64,000 nucleotides of DNA from Mesonia mobilis DSM 19841 (GTDB taxonomy: Bacteria > Bacteroidota > Bacteroidia > Flavobacteriales > Flavobacteriaceae). The stretch is taken from the NCBI RefSeq assembly GCF_000423405.1, contig NZ_AUHX01000006.1, positions 124,001-188,000 of the forward strand. Direction: 5' to 3'. This document shows, piece by piece, positions 51,057 to 60,146 of the stretch (positions within the stretch are counted from its first letter, which is position 1; each line of letters opens with the position of its first letter). The notes under the pieces were generated by a model, which did not search any database, had not been told where the DNA came from, and saw only the letters and a list, made by a program, of their open reading frames with translations. The position numbers were made by a program, and so were the translations under genes.

Positions 51057-51254
51057 ATGGAAGGTACAGTTAAATTTTTCAACGAATCTAAAGGATACGG
51101 ATTCATTACTAACGACGACACAGGAAAAGACATTTTCGTACACGTTACCGGTTTAAACGGTGAGTCAATCAACGAAGGTGACAAAGTGGAGTACGTTGAA
51201 GCAGAAGGAAGAAAAGGATTAACTGCCACTCAGGTGACAGTAATCTACGAATAA
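51057..51254 (+). CDS. cspA: Cold-shock domain protein
   Basis: A 65-residue single cold-shock domain that binds single-stranded RNA and DNA. RNP1 is KGYGFIT and RNP2 is DIFVHV, within the standard MEGTVKFFNESKGYGFI start. The length is normal. It acts as an RNA chaperone in translation at low temperature or in general growth. It has its own promoter box and a strong terminator, so it is a single-gene unit. Which Csp paralogue it corresponds to cannot be decided from the sequence. Confidence 0.95.
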   Translation: MEGTVKFFNESKGYGFITNDDTGKDIFVHVTGLNGESINEGDKVEYVEAEGRKGLTATQVTVIYE

Positions 51255-51284
51255 TATATAAGTTATTATTTTTAGTTTTTTTCT

Positions 51285-51314
51285 AAACCCCGCTAAATTT
51301 TAGCGGGGTTTTTT
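51285..51314. terminator. Intrinsic terminator of cspA
   Basis: AAACCCCGCTAAA and its complement TTTAGCGGGGTTT, followed by Ts. It lies four bases before the stop end of the convergent gene and may serve both. Confidence 0.93.
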
Positions 51315-51318
51315 CATT

Positions 51319-52806
51319 TTATTGTAGCGACGGAGTGTTTAGCGTCACCAACATTTTCTTATTTTTCGCATAGTCTGTAGAAAATGTTTCACTTTCTTTA
51401 TAGGTATCTTCTAGCGAGTCGTAATAAGAAATATTCTCTTCAAGCAGTTTTTTAGTAGTATTCATATCGTTTTTGGCTGCATAAACTTGTGCTAAAAAGT
51501 AATTGAATTTATAATACTCAATTTTATCTTTCATACTTTCTGAAGCTTGACCTCTTAAAGAACTTTTATAACTTTCACATTCTTGCATAATGTGATCTCC
51601 ATCGGCATTTTTATTTTGTAAGTAGAACACTTTTGCGGTTAGCCCTAAAATCTTTCCGTTTTTTTCTGAAGGATTTGATCGATATGCAATTTTTGCTTCA
51701 TCATATAATGGCTTAATAAATTCTTCTGCAGCTAAGTAATTTTTATGCTCAACACAATTCTGGTATGCACTCATTCTTAGTTCTTCTAATTCATCTTTTT
51801 CAAAAAAATCGGCACAAACTAAAGCATCTTGAGTTGAAGAAATGTAATTATCTAGTCGGTTATTTTCAAGTTCTTGGGTAATGTAATCTTTATAAAACTT
51901 GTTTACATACCAATCTTCAGATTGTAAAGCATCTTCTGTAATTAAAGATTTTGTGTAAGTGGTATCTAATACTCGGTTTTTAATCACTTGGTAAGTATAA
52001 TCGCTAATGTTGTCTTTTCTAATAATGTCATCTAAATAGAAATCGTAAATGTCTTCGATTTTTAGGTATTCGAAATCACTGTTTACATTTCCTTCTTTAT
52101 ACATAGAATAGCTAATGTGGTAGTAATCTTTATCTTCTTTCGTTTTTACCTGATATTCAGTAACTCCAATTTTATTTCTGTCTAAAGTTTTATACTTATC
52201 ATTTTCGATGGTATTAAAAGTAGTGTCGTTCTCGTCTTTTACGTAATCGTAATCTTTCAAAAATGTTTTAGCAATAAAATTCTTATTGTCATATTTCACT
52301 TTTTTTATAAGTCCTTTAGATAGATTATCGGTTAATTGATATAATTGAAATGAACTTTTAAGTCGGTCGTTTTGATCGTAAGTATAAGTGATGGTCGATT
52401 TGTCTCCTTCAGCAACTTCAGAAGTAACATCATAAATCTCTAATTTTTCACTTTTTAATGGTAAGTATTTGTTTTTTGTTTCTTCAACTAACTCGATATT
52501 ATAAATGGGTTTTTCTTGGGTAAAACTCATTTGTTTTTCAAAAATAGAAATCAATTCGTCGTTCTCGTAGATGTAATGTTTAGTAACATCAAGCTTATTT
52601 CCGTAGCTGGTTTCAACAGTTTTTATATAACCGTTAGGATAATAATCTACAACCTGTTTAAAGTTATTATTGGGTTCTCCTTTTTTATCGGTTTGCACAT
52701 TAACCATTTGCTTAACCGGTTGGTTGTTGTAAGATTTCCAATTGTTTTGGCCATAAGTTATTCCTGCAAAAAAGAATACATTTAAAAGTACTAATAAGCT
52801 CTTCAT
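51319..52806 (-). CDS. Hypothetical exported protein with repeat-rich C-terminal half
   Basis: A 495-residue protein with a signal peptide (ending ITYGQ). The N-terminal half has beta-type repeats reminiscent of YD/MORN-like text (VVDYYPNGYIKTVETSYGNKL, HYIYENDELISIFE), i.e. tracking-type beta-hairpins. The C-terminal ~200 residues look helical and TPR-like (YNFLAQVYAAKNDMNTTKKL). I recognise no named family. The ATG at 52806 is used; a TTG two codons upstream is the only alternative. It is convergent with cspA. Confidence 0.78.
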   Translation of the reverse strand: MKSLLVLLNVFFFAGITYGQNNWKSYNNQPVKQMVNVQTDKKGEPNNNFKQVVDYYPNGYIKTVETSYGNKLDVTKHYIYENDELISIFEKQMSFTQEKPIYNIELVEETKNKYLPLKSEKLEIYDVTSEVAEGDKSTITYTYDQNDRLKSSFQLYQLTDNLSKGLIKKVKYDNKNFIAKTFLKDYDYVKDENDTTFNTIENDKYKTLDRNKIGVTEYQVKTKEDKDYYHISYSMYKEGNVNSDFEYLKIEDIYDFYLDDIIRKDNISDYTYQVIKNRVLDTTYTKSLITEDALQSEDWYVNKFYKDYITQELENNRLDNYISSTQDALVCADFFEKDELEELRMSAYQNCVEHKNYLAAEEFIKPLYDEAKIAYRSNPSEKNGKILGLTAKVFYLQNKNADGDHIMQECESYKSSLRGQASESMKDKIEYYKFNYFLAQVYAAKNDMNTTKKLLEENISYYDSLEDTYKESETFSTDYAKNKKMLVTLNTPSLQ

Positions 52807-52985
52807 AATCAATAGTATTAGTTAAAAATCAACATTATTTCTTTACTAATTTACAAGAGCAGTTGCTATAAAGAGCTAAATTTCAATGGGTTTGGCAAAA
52901 GTTTAGTATCGATTCTTAAAGTAAACCATATTTCAACTAAAAAAAATGTAAATTTATAAGGTCTTCTTAACTAAATATTTAACGA

Positions 52986-53336
52986 ATGCAGAAAACGTGC
53001 TTAGAATGTGGCGAGCAACTTAAAGGTCGGGCAGATAAAAAGTTTTGTAGCGATTACTGTCGTAATGCTTATAATAATAAGTTGAATAAAGACAGCAAAA
53101 ATCTAATTAGAAATACCAATAACAGATTACGTAAAAACTACCGAATTTTAGAAGAACTCAACCCTAACGGAAAATCGAAAGCCACCAAATCGCAATTGTT
53201 AAGTAAAGACTTTAGTTTTGATTTGATCACAAGTATTTACACCACAAAAAAAGGGACTGTTTACTATTTTGTTTACGATCAAGGTTATCTTCCGTTAGAG
53301 AATGATTATTTTGCTTTGGTGAAAAAATTAGATTAG
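52986..53336 (+). CDS. Zinc-ribbon protein of the DUF2116-like type
   Basis: A 116-residue protein with an N-terminal zinc-binding knuckle, CLECGEQLKGRADKKFCSDYCR (two Cys-x2-Cys / Cys-x3-Cys pairs), followed by a basic helix (RNTNNRLRKNYRILEELNP) and a C-terminal beta segment, TTKKGTVYYFVYDQGYLPL. Cytoplasmic nucleic-acid binding is plausible from the zinc finger and its charge but is not shown. It starts a plus-strand run with the M28 peptidase gene, four bases downstream. Confidence 0.82.
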   Translation: MQKTCLECGEQLKGRADKKFCSDYCRNAYNNKLNKDSKNLIRNTNNRLRKNYRILEELNPNGKSKATKSQLLSKDFSFDLITSIYTTKKGTVYYFVYDQGYLPLENDYFALVKKLD

Positions 53337-53340
53337 CACT

Positions 53341-55656
53341 ATGAAAAGCTTTATTTCTAAACTATTAGTTTTAGTGACTTTGGGAGTTTTAGTTTGGGTG
53401 AGTTTTTACACCTTAATGCCCGATGCTGAAGAATTTTCTGAAGAGAATCCGCTTGGTTTTTCTATCGAACGTGCTAACGAACACGTGAAAAAAATAAGTG
53501 AAAAGCCGCACTCAATTGGTACCAAAGCGCATAGCGAAGTAAGAAATTACATTGTACAGCAATTGCAACAAATGGGCTTGCAAGTACAAACGCAAAAAGG
53601 CTATACACTAAATAGTGAGGGAGTTTTTACGGTGCCCGAAAATATAATTACCAAAATACCGGGCAGCGATCCTTCAGTAAAGAACGATCTTATGGTGATG
53701 ACGCATTACGATAGTGCGGTACATTCTTCATTTGGAGCGAGCGATGCCGGTTCTGGTGTGGCGACCATTTTAGAAACGATTCGGGTTTTTCTAAAGGAAG
53801 AAATTCCGCATAGAAATAACATCATTATTTGTTTTACCGATGCAGAAGAAATTGGGCTAAATGGCGCTAATCTTTTTGTAGAAGAACATCCTTGGGCACA
53901 AAATATTGGGTTGGTACTTAATTTTGAAGCACGCGGCAGCGGCGGACCTTCAAACACTATTTTAGAAACCAATGCCGGGAATAGTAAACTTATCAAAGCT
54001 TTTTCTAAAGCCAACTCAGAATACCCGATGGCAACTTCGCTCATGTATTCGGTTTATAAAAAATTGCCGAATGATACTGATGCCACAATTTTACGGGAGC
54101 AAAAAGACATCCCGAGTTTCTTTTTTGCGTTTATCGACGACCATTATGATTACCATACTGCTAACGATACCTTCAAAAATCTAGATCAAAATTCGTTAGC
54201 TCATCAAGCCAGTTATTTAACGGCTTTAATGCCATATTTTGCCAACGCAAATCTTACCGAACTCAAATCTGAAAACGAATCGGTTTATTTCAATTTTCCC
54301 GGTTTAGGAATGCTGTATTATTCATACGCATTCATTATTCCGCTATTGGTGATCGCTTGGTTGTTGTTTATCGCCATCAGTATTTATGCCATCAGAAAGA
54401 AAACCTTTACCGCATTTTCGTTAGTTAAAAATATCGTTTGGTTTATAGTGATCTTGTTTGTTGCTGCAATTGTGGTCTATTTCGGTTACCAATTTATTTA
54501 CCGGCAATATCCGGAATATGCCGATAATCTTAACGGTTTTACCAGTAATGGTCATTATTATATTCTAGCATTTGTCGCCATAACTTTAGCGATCGTCTTT
54601 CTATTTTATCGCGCAATTTACAGCGGTAAAGAATTAGAACGTAGCGTGCCTGCGCCACTTTTTGTGTGGTTGCTTATCAATACCGTGGTAGCCATCGCTT
54701 TTAAAGGAGCAGCTTATTTTATTTGGCCGGTCTTTTTTGGGTTATTCAATTATTATTTAATTATCAGGAAAAACAGACCTAACCTTTGGGTGCTTTTATT
54801 TTTCAGCATTCCGGCGGTGTTCTTGTTTGCGCCGCTTATTCAATTTTTTCCGGTAGGTTTAGGTTTAAAAATGCTGGTAATTAGCAGTGTGTTTTCTGTG
54901 TTATTGTTAGGCTTGTTAATGCCTATATTCATTCATCACAAGAAAATACATTGGTTAGGTGTTTTATGTCTGATAATCGCTTCGGTAAGTTTGCTAATGG
55001 CGCATAATGATGCTGAATTTTCTAATGAAAATCAAAAACCTAATAGTTTACTTTATCTGTTAGATGTAGATCAAGAAGAAGCTTGGTGGCTAACGTATGA
55101 TGAATATTTAGATGAATTTACTTCGGAATATTTTACAGATGAAACTGAGGTTGCAGAGGATGTGATTTTCCATAGCAAATATAATTCTGCATTTACTCAA
55201 CAAAGCAAAGCTGAAGTAAAACCCATTGCTGAAGCTGTTATGTTGATGGAAGAAGATACTACTTTTCAGAAAAATGAAAGAGATAAGTTTACCCTGAAAA
55301 TCGCTCCGCAACGAAAAATTAACCGAATGGAAATTTTTGCCGATCAACAGGTGAATTTCTTCAACTTTAAAGTGAATGGCAAAACGGCTCCTTCCGCAGA
55401 AAAAAATGTCTTTTATCAAAATCGCAAAACCGAAAAATTGCTAACTTACTACGCGATAGATCGTGATACCTTACGCTTAGATTTTGAGTTGAAAAAAGGC
55501 GAACAATTTGAGCTGAAAGTTTACGAAGCGAGTAACGATTTGTTAGAAAATAAAAACTTTACGATTATACCACGAACTGAAAATATGATGCCGAAACCTT
55601 TTGTGTTGAATGATGCGATCATTACCAAACAAATATTAACGATAAAAGCTGATTAA
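53341..55656 (+). CDS. Polytopic M28-family aminopeptidase
   Basis: A 771-residue protein with one N-terminal membrane helix (about 5-25), an M28 zinc peptidase domain (about 45-310), eight or so membrane helices (about 320-555) and a ~190-residue C-terminal domain. The zinc residues are all visible: His (MTHYDSA), Asp (ASDAGSG), Glu-Glu (DAEEIGLNG), Glu (NFEARG) and His (YDYHTANDT). The layout resembles the eukaryotic ER/vacuolar membrane M28 peptidases (ERMP1, Pff1). The catalytic domain probably faces the periplasm. The next small gene begins one base after the stop. Confidence 0.92.
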   Translation: MKSFISKLLVLVTLGVLVWVSFYTLMPDAEEFSEENPLGFSIERANEHVKKISEKPHSIGTKAHSEVRNYIVQQLQQMGLQVQTQKGYTLNSEGVFTVPENIITKIPGSDPSVKNDLMVMTHYDSAVHSSFGASDAGSGVATILETIRVFLKEEIPHRNNIIICFTDAEEIGLNGANLFVEEHPWAQNIGLVLNFEARGSGGPSNTILETNAGNSKLIKAFSKANSEYPMATSLMYSVYKKLPNDTDATILREQKDIPSFFFAFIDDHYDYHTANDTFKNLDQNSLAHQASYLTALMPYFANANLTELKSENESVYFNFPGLGMLYYSYAFIIPLLVIAWLLFIAISIYAIRKKTFTAFSLVKNIVWFIVILFVAAIVVYFGYQFIYRQYPEYADNLNGFTSNGHYYILAFVAITLAIVFLFYRAIYSGKELERSVPAPLFVWLLINTVVAIAFKGAAYFIWPVFFGLFNYYLIIRKNRPNLWVLLFFSIPAVFLFAPLIQFFPVGLGLKMLVISSVFSVLLLGLLMPIFIHHKKIHWLGVLCLIIASVSLLMAHNDAEFSNENQKPNSLLYLLDVDQEEAWWLTYDEYLDEFTSEYFTDETEVAEDVIFHSKYNSAFTQQSKAEVKPIAEAVMLMEEDTTFQKNERDKFTLKIAPQRKINRMEIFADQQVNFFNFKVNGKTAPSAEKNVFYQNRKTEKLLTYYAIDRDTLRLDFELKKGEQFELKVYEASNDLLENKNFTIIPRTENMMPKPFVLNDAIITKQILTIKAD

Positions 55657-55657
55657 G

Positions 55658-55903
55658 ATGAAATTTTTTGGTTTAGAACATAGAATGAAAAACAAGTGGA
55701 GGTATGTTTTTAGCGGAACACTTTTTTTGGCTTTAGGGAACACCATTTTTGTAGAACTGATTCATGCGGATTGGAAATTGGAAAAGGTTGAACCTTTGAG
55801 AGCTATTTTCTTTTTAATAATTTTTAGTTTATTCTACTTTTTAGTAAGTTACTTTTCTTATAAATCTAGAGAAAAGCATCTCAAAGAATGGGAAAACAAA
55901 TAA
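55658..55903 (+). CDS. Small two-helix membrane protein
   Basis: An 81-residue protein with two membrane segments (about 15-33 and 49-67) and charged ends. No family is recognised. It begins one base after the M28 peptidase stop and its last 16 bases overlap the next gene in another frame, so translation of the three genes is probably coupled. A helper role for the peptidase is only a guess from position. Confidence 0.7.
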   Translation: MKFFGLEHRMKNKWRYVFSGTLFLALGNTIFVELIHADWKLEKVEPLRAIFFLIIFSLFYFLVSYFSYKSREKHLKEWENK

Positions 55904-56709
55904 AGTTAACGGTTAGTGTTTTAGGTTGCGGCTGGTTGGGTTTGCCTTTAGCAGAAGAATTGTTGCAGCAAGGTTATGCGGTGAATGGCTCGACAACAAC
56001 TTCTGAGAAATTAGAACATTTAGCGAAAAAAGGCATAGATCCTTTTTATGTTGAATTAACAGAAGAAAGTATAAAAGGTGAAGTATTTTCATTTTTAGAT
56101 GGCGCTGAGGTTTTGGTTGTCGATATTCCGCCGGGTTTACGAAAAAAACCGGATGCTAATTTTGTAAATAAAATCGAGCATTTTATTCCGAAGCTTGAAC
56201 TTTCTGCGGTTGAAAAAGTAATTTTAGTTAGTTCTACTTCGGTTTTTGAAGACGAAGAAAATTTTCCTGAATATGCTGAAAAGTCAATCCCAAACGGAAA
56301 AAGTGATGCTTCTCGCCAATTGCAAGAAGTAGAAAAATTATTTCGAGAAAATACGCATTTTAAAACCACTTTGATAAGAATGGGCGGTTTATTAGGCAAA
56401 GATCGACACCCCGTGAAGTTTTTATCGGGTAGAAAAGGAATCTCCAATCCGTTAGCGCCGGTAAATTTAATTCAGCAACAAGATGCTGTGCAATTGATCG
56501 TAAAAGCGCTTCAGCAAGAAAATTTCGGAAGTGTTTTTCACGGTGTTTATCCGCTTCATCCTCATAAAGAAGAATATTACACGCAAAAAGCTAAATCGTT
56601 CAACTTAGCGTTACCGGAGTTTACTTCAGATAAAACTTCCGAAGGGAAAAAGATCTCTTCCGAAGCGACACAAAAAGAACTTCAATTTACATTTCAGCAT
56701 TCGATTTAA
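55888..56709 (+). CDS. NAD-dependent epimerase/dehydratase-like SDR (YeeZ-like)
   Basis: A 273-residue extended short-chain dehydrogenase. The N-terminus VSVLGCGWLGLPLAEELLQQG has the Rossmann loop GxGxxG in the form seen in YeeZ-like proteins. Later parts are VLVVDIPPGLRKKPD, KVILVSSTSVFED and TLIRMGGLLGKDRHPV. The classical Tyr-x-x-x-Lys is not obvious, so catalytic activity as an epimerase is doubtful. It overlaps the previous gene by 16 bases and is followed by a strong hairpin, ending the M28 transcript. Confidence 0.88.
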   Translation: MGKQIKLTVSVLGCGWLGLPLAEELLQQGYAVNGSTTTSEKLEHLAKKGIDPFYVELTEESIKGEVFSFLDGAEVLVVDIPPGLRKKPDANFVNKIEHFIPKLELSAVEKVILVSSTSVFEDEENFPEYAEKSIPNGKSDASRQLQEVEKLFRENTHFKTTLIRMGGLLGKDRHPVKFLSGRKGISNPLAPVNLIQQQDAVQLIVKALQQENFGSVFHGVYPLHPHKEEYYTQKAKSFNLALPEFTSDKTSEGKKISSEATQKELQFTFQHSI

Positions 56710-56730
56710 ATAGTTCAGTTTAAACTATAA

Positions 56731-56761
56731 AAAAAGGCTTGCAGATGTTGCAAGCCTTTTT
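56731..56761. terminator. Intrinsic terminator between converging SDR and M13 peptidase genes
   Basis: AAAAAGGCTTGCA, a five-base loop and TGCAAGCCTTTTT. Confidence 0.92.
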
Positions 56762-56781
56762 GTTTTATAGCACCGAAGTGA

Positions 56782-58851
56782 TTACCAAATTAGAACTCTG
56801 TCTGTTGGTGCCACGTACATAGAATCTCCTTCTTTAATATCGAAAGCTTCGTAAAAAGCATCGATGTTTTGCAATGGTACATAAGCTCTGTACATACCAG
56901 GAGAGTGCGTATCGGTTTTAATACGAGAACGTAAAGCTTCTTCTCTCATTTTAGTTCTCCAAACGGTTGCCCAAGAAAGGAAGAAACGTTGTTCTGGCGT
57001 AAATCCATCAATTTCTCCTGGACGACCGTGATCTTTAAAATACATTTGAAGACCGTCGTAAGCAGCTAAAACACCACCTAAATCTCCAATATTTTCACCA
57101 AGTGTGTATTTACCGTTAATGTAAACGCTATCTAAAACTTCGATACCGCTGTATTGCTCAGCAAGTTGATCTCCTCTTTCTGTGAATTTCTCTAGATCTT
57201 CATCGGTCCACCAGTTTTTAAGGTTTCCGTCGGCGTCGAAACGCGCTCCACTATCGTCGAAAGCGTGAGAGATTTCGTGACCAATCACAGCGCCAATACC
57301 TCCATAGTTTACAGCCGCATCTGCTTTGTAGTTGTAAAATGGTGGTTGTAAAATCGCTGCCGGGAAAACGATCTCATTATTAAACGGGTTGAAATAAGCA
57401 TTTACCGTTTGAGGAGACATACCCCATTCTTTTTTATCTACCGGTTCGTTGATGTCTGATAAATTATCTTTGTAGCTCCACTCAGAAACTGCAACCATAT
57501 TTTCGTAATAGTTGTTGTCTTCAGAAACAGCTAATTCAGAATAATCTTTCCACTCATCCGGGTAACCGATCTTAACAGTAAACTTGTCTAATTTTTCAAT
57601 AGCTTTTTGTTTGGTGCTATCGGTCATCCATTCTAAACGCTCAATTCTGTTTTGGAAAGCAGAGATCACATTAGCGATCATTTCTTGCGCTTTTTCTTTT
57701 GCTTCTGGCGGAAATTTTTCATCTACATAAAGTTGACCTAAAGCTTCTCCTACAGAACCGTTTACAGTAGCTAACGCACGTTCTCTTGCAGGACGTTGTT
57801 TTTTAGCTCCGTTTAAAGTTTTGCTGTAAAAATCCCAGTTAGCTTTATCTAATTCGGTGGTTAACATTCCTGCAGCACTATTTAAGGTTGCCCAACGCAT
57901 GACGGTTTGCCATTTTTGAGTATCGCCTTCAGCTAAAACCGCTTGTAGCGTTTCCATATATTTTGGTTGCATCACGATGATCGTGTCTAGCTCTTTTTCT
58001 ACCCCTAAATCTGAAATGTATTTTTTCCAGTCTACTGCCGGCACCATTTCTTGAATTTGCTCAATCGATCTTGGGTTGTTGAAATTTCTAAAATCACGAC
58101 TCGCTACTTTATCTAAACGAGGCTCTGCTAAACGCGTCTCAAAAGCAAGAATAGTTTCTGCTTGTTCTTTTGCGCTTTCTTCGCTATCTCCTAAATATTG
58201 AAGCATACGTGTAATATGTTCTACGTACTGCTGTCTAATTTCTTTAGATTTCTCGTCTTGATCGGTGTAATATTCTTTGTTAGGTAAACCTAAACTTCCC
58301 GGAGTGATGTAAGCAGAATTCATGTTACTGTCACTTGGGTTAGAGAATGCTGCGATGCCAAAAAACGGATCTGAAACCGTTGCGTAATGATTAGCCATCG
58401 TTTCTTGAAGATCTTCTACGTTTTCGATCTTAGAAATTTTTTCTAAAGCCGGTTGTAAAGGTTTTAAACCATCTTCATTTCTGCCAACGGTGTCTAGTTT
58501 AGCATTAAAAAGCGCAATGGCTTTTGCTTGATCGCTGCCTGCTTTGTATTTACCGCTTTCTGCTGCGTCGTCTAAGATTTTAAGTACATCTTCGTCGGTA
58601 CTTTTTCTTAATACTTGAAAACCACCCCAAGATGTTCTGTCTTCCGGGATTTTGGTTTCTTTCATCCAAGTACCATTTACGTAATCGTAAAAGTTGTTTT
58701 TAGGACTCACCGTCGTATCCATATACTGTAGATCGATACCGGGAGTTTTTTCAGTTTCTGCCTGTGCTACTTCTTTCTTTTCTTCTTGGCAACCTACTAC
58801 AGCAAGTGCAGCGGTAGCTAAAAGAAGTATAGGTTTCATACTTTTTTTCAT
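56782..58851 (-). CDS. M13-family zinc metallopeptidase lipoprotein (neprilysin/PepO type)
   Basis: A 689-residue lipoprotein (lipobox VVGC, Cys about 21) of the neprilysin family. The M13_N domain covers about 45-420 and the peptidase domain about 475-689. It has NAYFNPFNNEIVFPAAILQPPF, the zinc site VIGHEISHAFDD (HEISH at 525-529) and the third-ligand region GENIGDLGGVLAAYDGL. The end VAPTDRVLIW corresponds to the conserved C-terminus. It should cut oligopeptides in the periplasm or at the cell surface. It is followed upstream on the minus strand by two small exported proteins that may be separate units. Confidence 0.95.
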   Translation of the reverse strand: MKKSMKPILLLATAALAVVGCQEEKKEVAQAETEKTPGIDLQYMDTTVSPKNNFYDYVNGTWMKETKIPEDRTSWGGFQVLRKSTDEDVLKILDDAAESGKYKAGSDQAKAIALFNAKLDTVGRNEDGLKPLQPALEKISKIENVEDLQETMANHYATVSDPFFGIAAFSNPSDSNMNSAYITPGSLGLPNKEYYTDQDEKSKEIRQQYVEHITRMLQYLGDSEESAKEQAETILAFETRLAEPRLDKVASRDFRNFNNPRSIEQIQEMVPAVDWKKYISDLGVEKELDTIIVMQPKYMETLQAVLAEGDTQKWQTVMRWATLNSAAGMLTTELDKANWDFYSKTLNGAKKQRPARERALATVNGSVGEALGQLYVDEKFPPEAKEKAQEMIANVISAFQNRIERLEWMTDSTKQKAIEKLDKFTVKIGYPDEWKDYSELAVSEDNNYYENMVAVSEWSYKDNLSDINEPVDKKEWGMSPQTVNAYFNPFNNEIVFPAAILQPPFYNYKADAAVNYGGIGAVIGHEISHAFDDSGARFDADGNLKNWWTDEDLEKFTERGDQLAEQYSGIEVLDSVYINGKYTLGENIGDLGGVLAAYDGLQMYFKDHGRPGEIDGFTPEQRFFLSWATVWRTKMREEALRSRIKTDTHSPGMYRAYVPLQNIDAFYEAFDIKEGDSMYVAPTDRVLIW

Positions 58852-58916
58852 TTTTTAGCTATTAAAAGTTGTGTTATAAGTTAGATGAATTAGATAATTG
58901 TTACAATTTAAGCCAT

Positions 58917-59399
58917 TTATTTTAATATTTCTAATAAGGCAGTATCGTGTGTTTGGTTAAGTTTTTTAATTTCACTTACATTCTCATTTGGGATAGCGAT
59001 CGAAAGAACGTAATGCTGAATTTTCCAGCCATCTTTGGTTAGCGTTAACACTCCAGACCCTCTGCAAATACCTAAGTCGGTTTCTAAAAGTTCGTCAAAC
59101 CAAGCTGTTTTATTGTTTTTGCTGAAATAAATGTTTCGCTCTAAAGGATGAAACGTCCAAGCTTTGCCTTTATCAAAATAAGGTTTAGAAAAACTTTTAA
59201 ATTCTTCTAATTGCCAGTTTTCTGAAGCATCGGTGCCAATAAAAACGGCATCTTCTGTCATTAAATTAAAGTAGTTTTCAAAATTTGCTTCCGCAGCAGC
59301 CAAATGCCAGTTGTTTAAAGTTTCTTCAACTACTTTGGTTGATTTTTGCGCAGCAACACTTACCGAAATAAATAAAAATATATAGATTACATTTTTCAC
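58917..59399 (-). CDS. Exported SnoaL-like (NTF2-fold) protein
   Basis: A 160-residue protein with a signal peptide (ending VAAQ) and a single SnoaL_3/NTF2-like domain: EETLNNWHLAAAEANFENYF, FIGTDASENWQLEEFKSFSKPYF, TAWFDELLETDLG and a final GVLTLTKDGWKIQHYVLSI. Such domains act as small-ligand pockets or enzymes; no specific activity can be named. The upstream lipoprotein gene ends 11 bases before its start, so the two share a transcript. Confidence 0.9.
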   Translation of the reverse strand: MKNVIYIFLFISVSVAAQKSTKVVEETLNNWHLAAAEANFENYFNLMTEDAVFIGTDASENWQLEEFKSFSKPYFDKGKAWTFHPLERNIYFSKNNKTAWFDELLETDLGICRGSGVLTLTKDGWKIQHYVLSIAIPNENVSEIKKLNQTHDTALLEILK

Positions 59400-59410
59400 G
59401 ACTTTAGCTT

Positions 59411-60007
59411 TTAGTTAGCGGTAGATTCTTTTTGTAGCTGAGCCAAACTGTCTTGTTTTCGAATACGCTCGTCTAATTCAAAATCGAGATCATCTACAGA
59501 TTTAAGGAAGACTTCATTTAACTGAATTTTTAAATTTTCAAACTCATTGTATAATTCAAAACTTAACGTGTCAATTTTTCCGGCTGTTGGTCGTTGTTTG
59601 TTGGCTTCTGCTTCTAATAAATGAGCTTTGGTAAGTAATACATTTAAGCGCGCTTTAATAGGAATTTCCTGAAATTGCTTCGGGATAGAATCTTGTAACT
59701 CTTGTATCGATCGAAACAAGTTGTTACTGTTGTTTACAACTTCCTGTAGCGTAAAATTATTTATACGTTCAATCTCGTTTTTAGCGGTGGTAAAAGCCAT
59801 CCAATTGGCACTTGCATTTGTTGCATCACCTACAAGTTTTACTTGTCTTTTGTTAGGCAGATTTACCTGTTTAGAGAAATTTTTAGCATTTTTTTCTTGA
59901 AAAGTGTCGGCCTCATTATCGGTTTGCTGCTTTTTTTCTTCACACGCAATTAAACCGATCGTGAGTAAAGCGCTAAGGCTTAGAATATAAAATTTGTTTC
60001 GTTTCAT
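59411..60007 (-). CDS. Hypothetical helical lipoprotein
   Basis: A 198-residue lipoprotein (lipobox LIAC, Cys about 22) followed by a Glu/Gln/Lys-rich linker and a mainly helical body (LQEVVNNSNNLFRSIQELQD, LLTKAHLLEAEANKQRPTAGK, YNEFENLKIQLNEVFLKSV). The helices suggest a small bundle. No known family is recognised. It is the first gene of a two-gene unit with the SnoaL-like protein. Confidence 0.78.
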   Translation of the reverse strand: MKRNKFYILSLSALLTIGLIACEEKKQQTDNEADTFQEKNAKNFSKQVNLPNKRQVKLVGDATNASANWMAFTTAKNEIERINNFTLQEVVNNSNNLFRSIQELQDSIPKQFQEIPIKARLNVLLTKAHLLEAEANKQRPTAGKIDTLSFELYNEFENLKIQLNEVFLKSVDDLDFELDERIRKQDSLAQLQKESTAN

Positions 60008-60146
60008 AAGCTTGAAAATACTGCGAAAGATAAGAAAATTTAAATTCTCTTCCTGCTGAAAAAGATTTTGTAATAAGCCTCAAAAATTGTTCTTTTGACA
60101 AAAGATTTGCTATAAATAGGCTTTAAATTAAAAAATTATCAAATTC

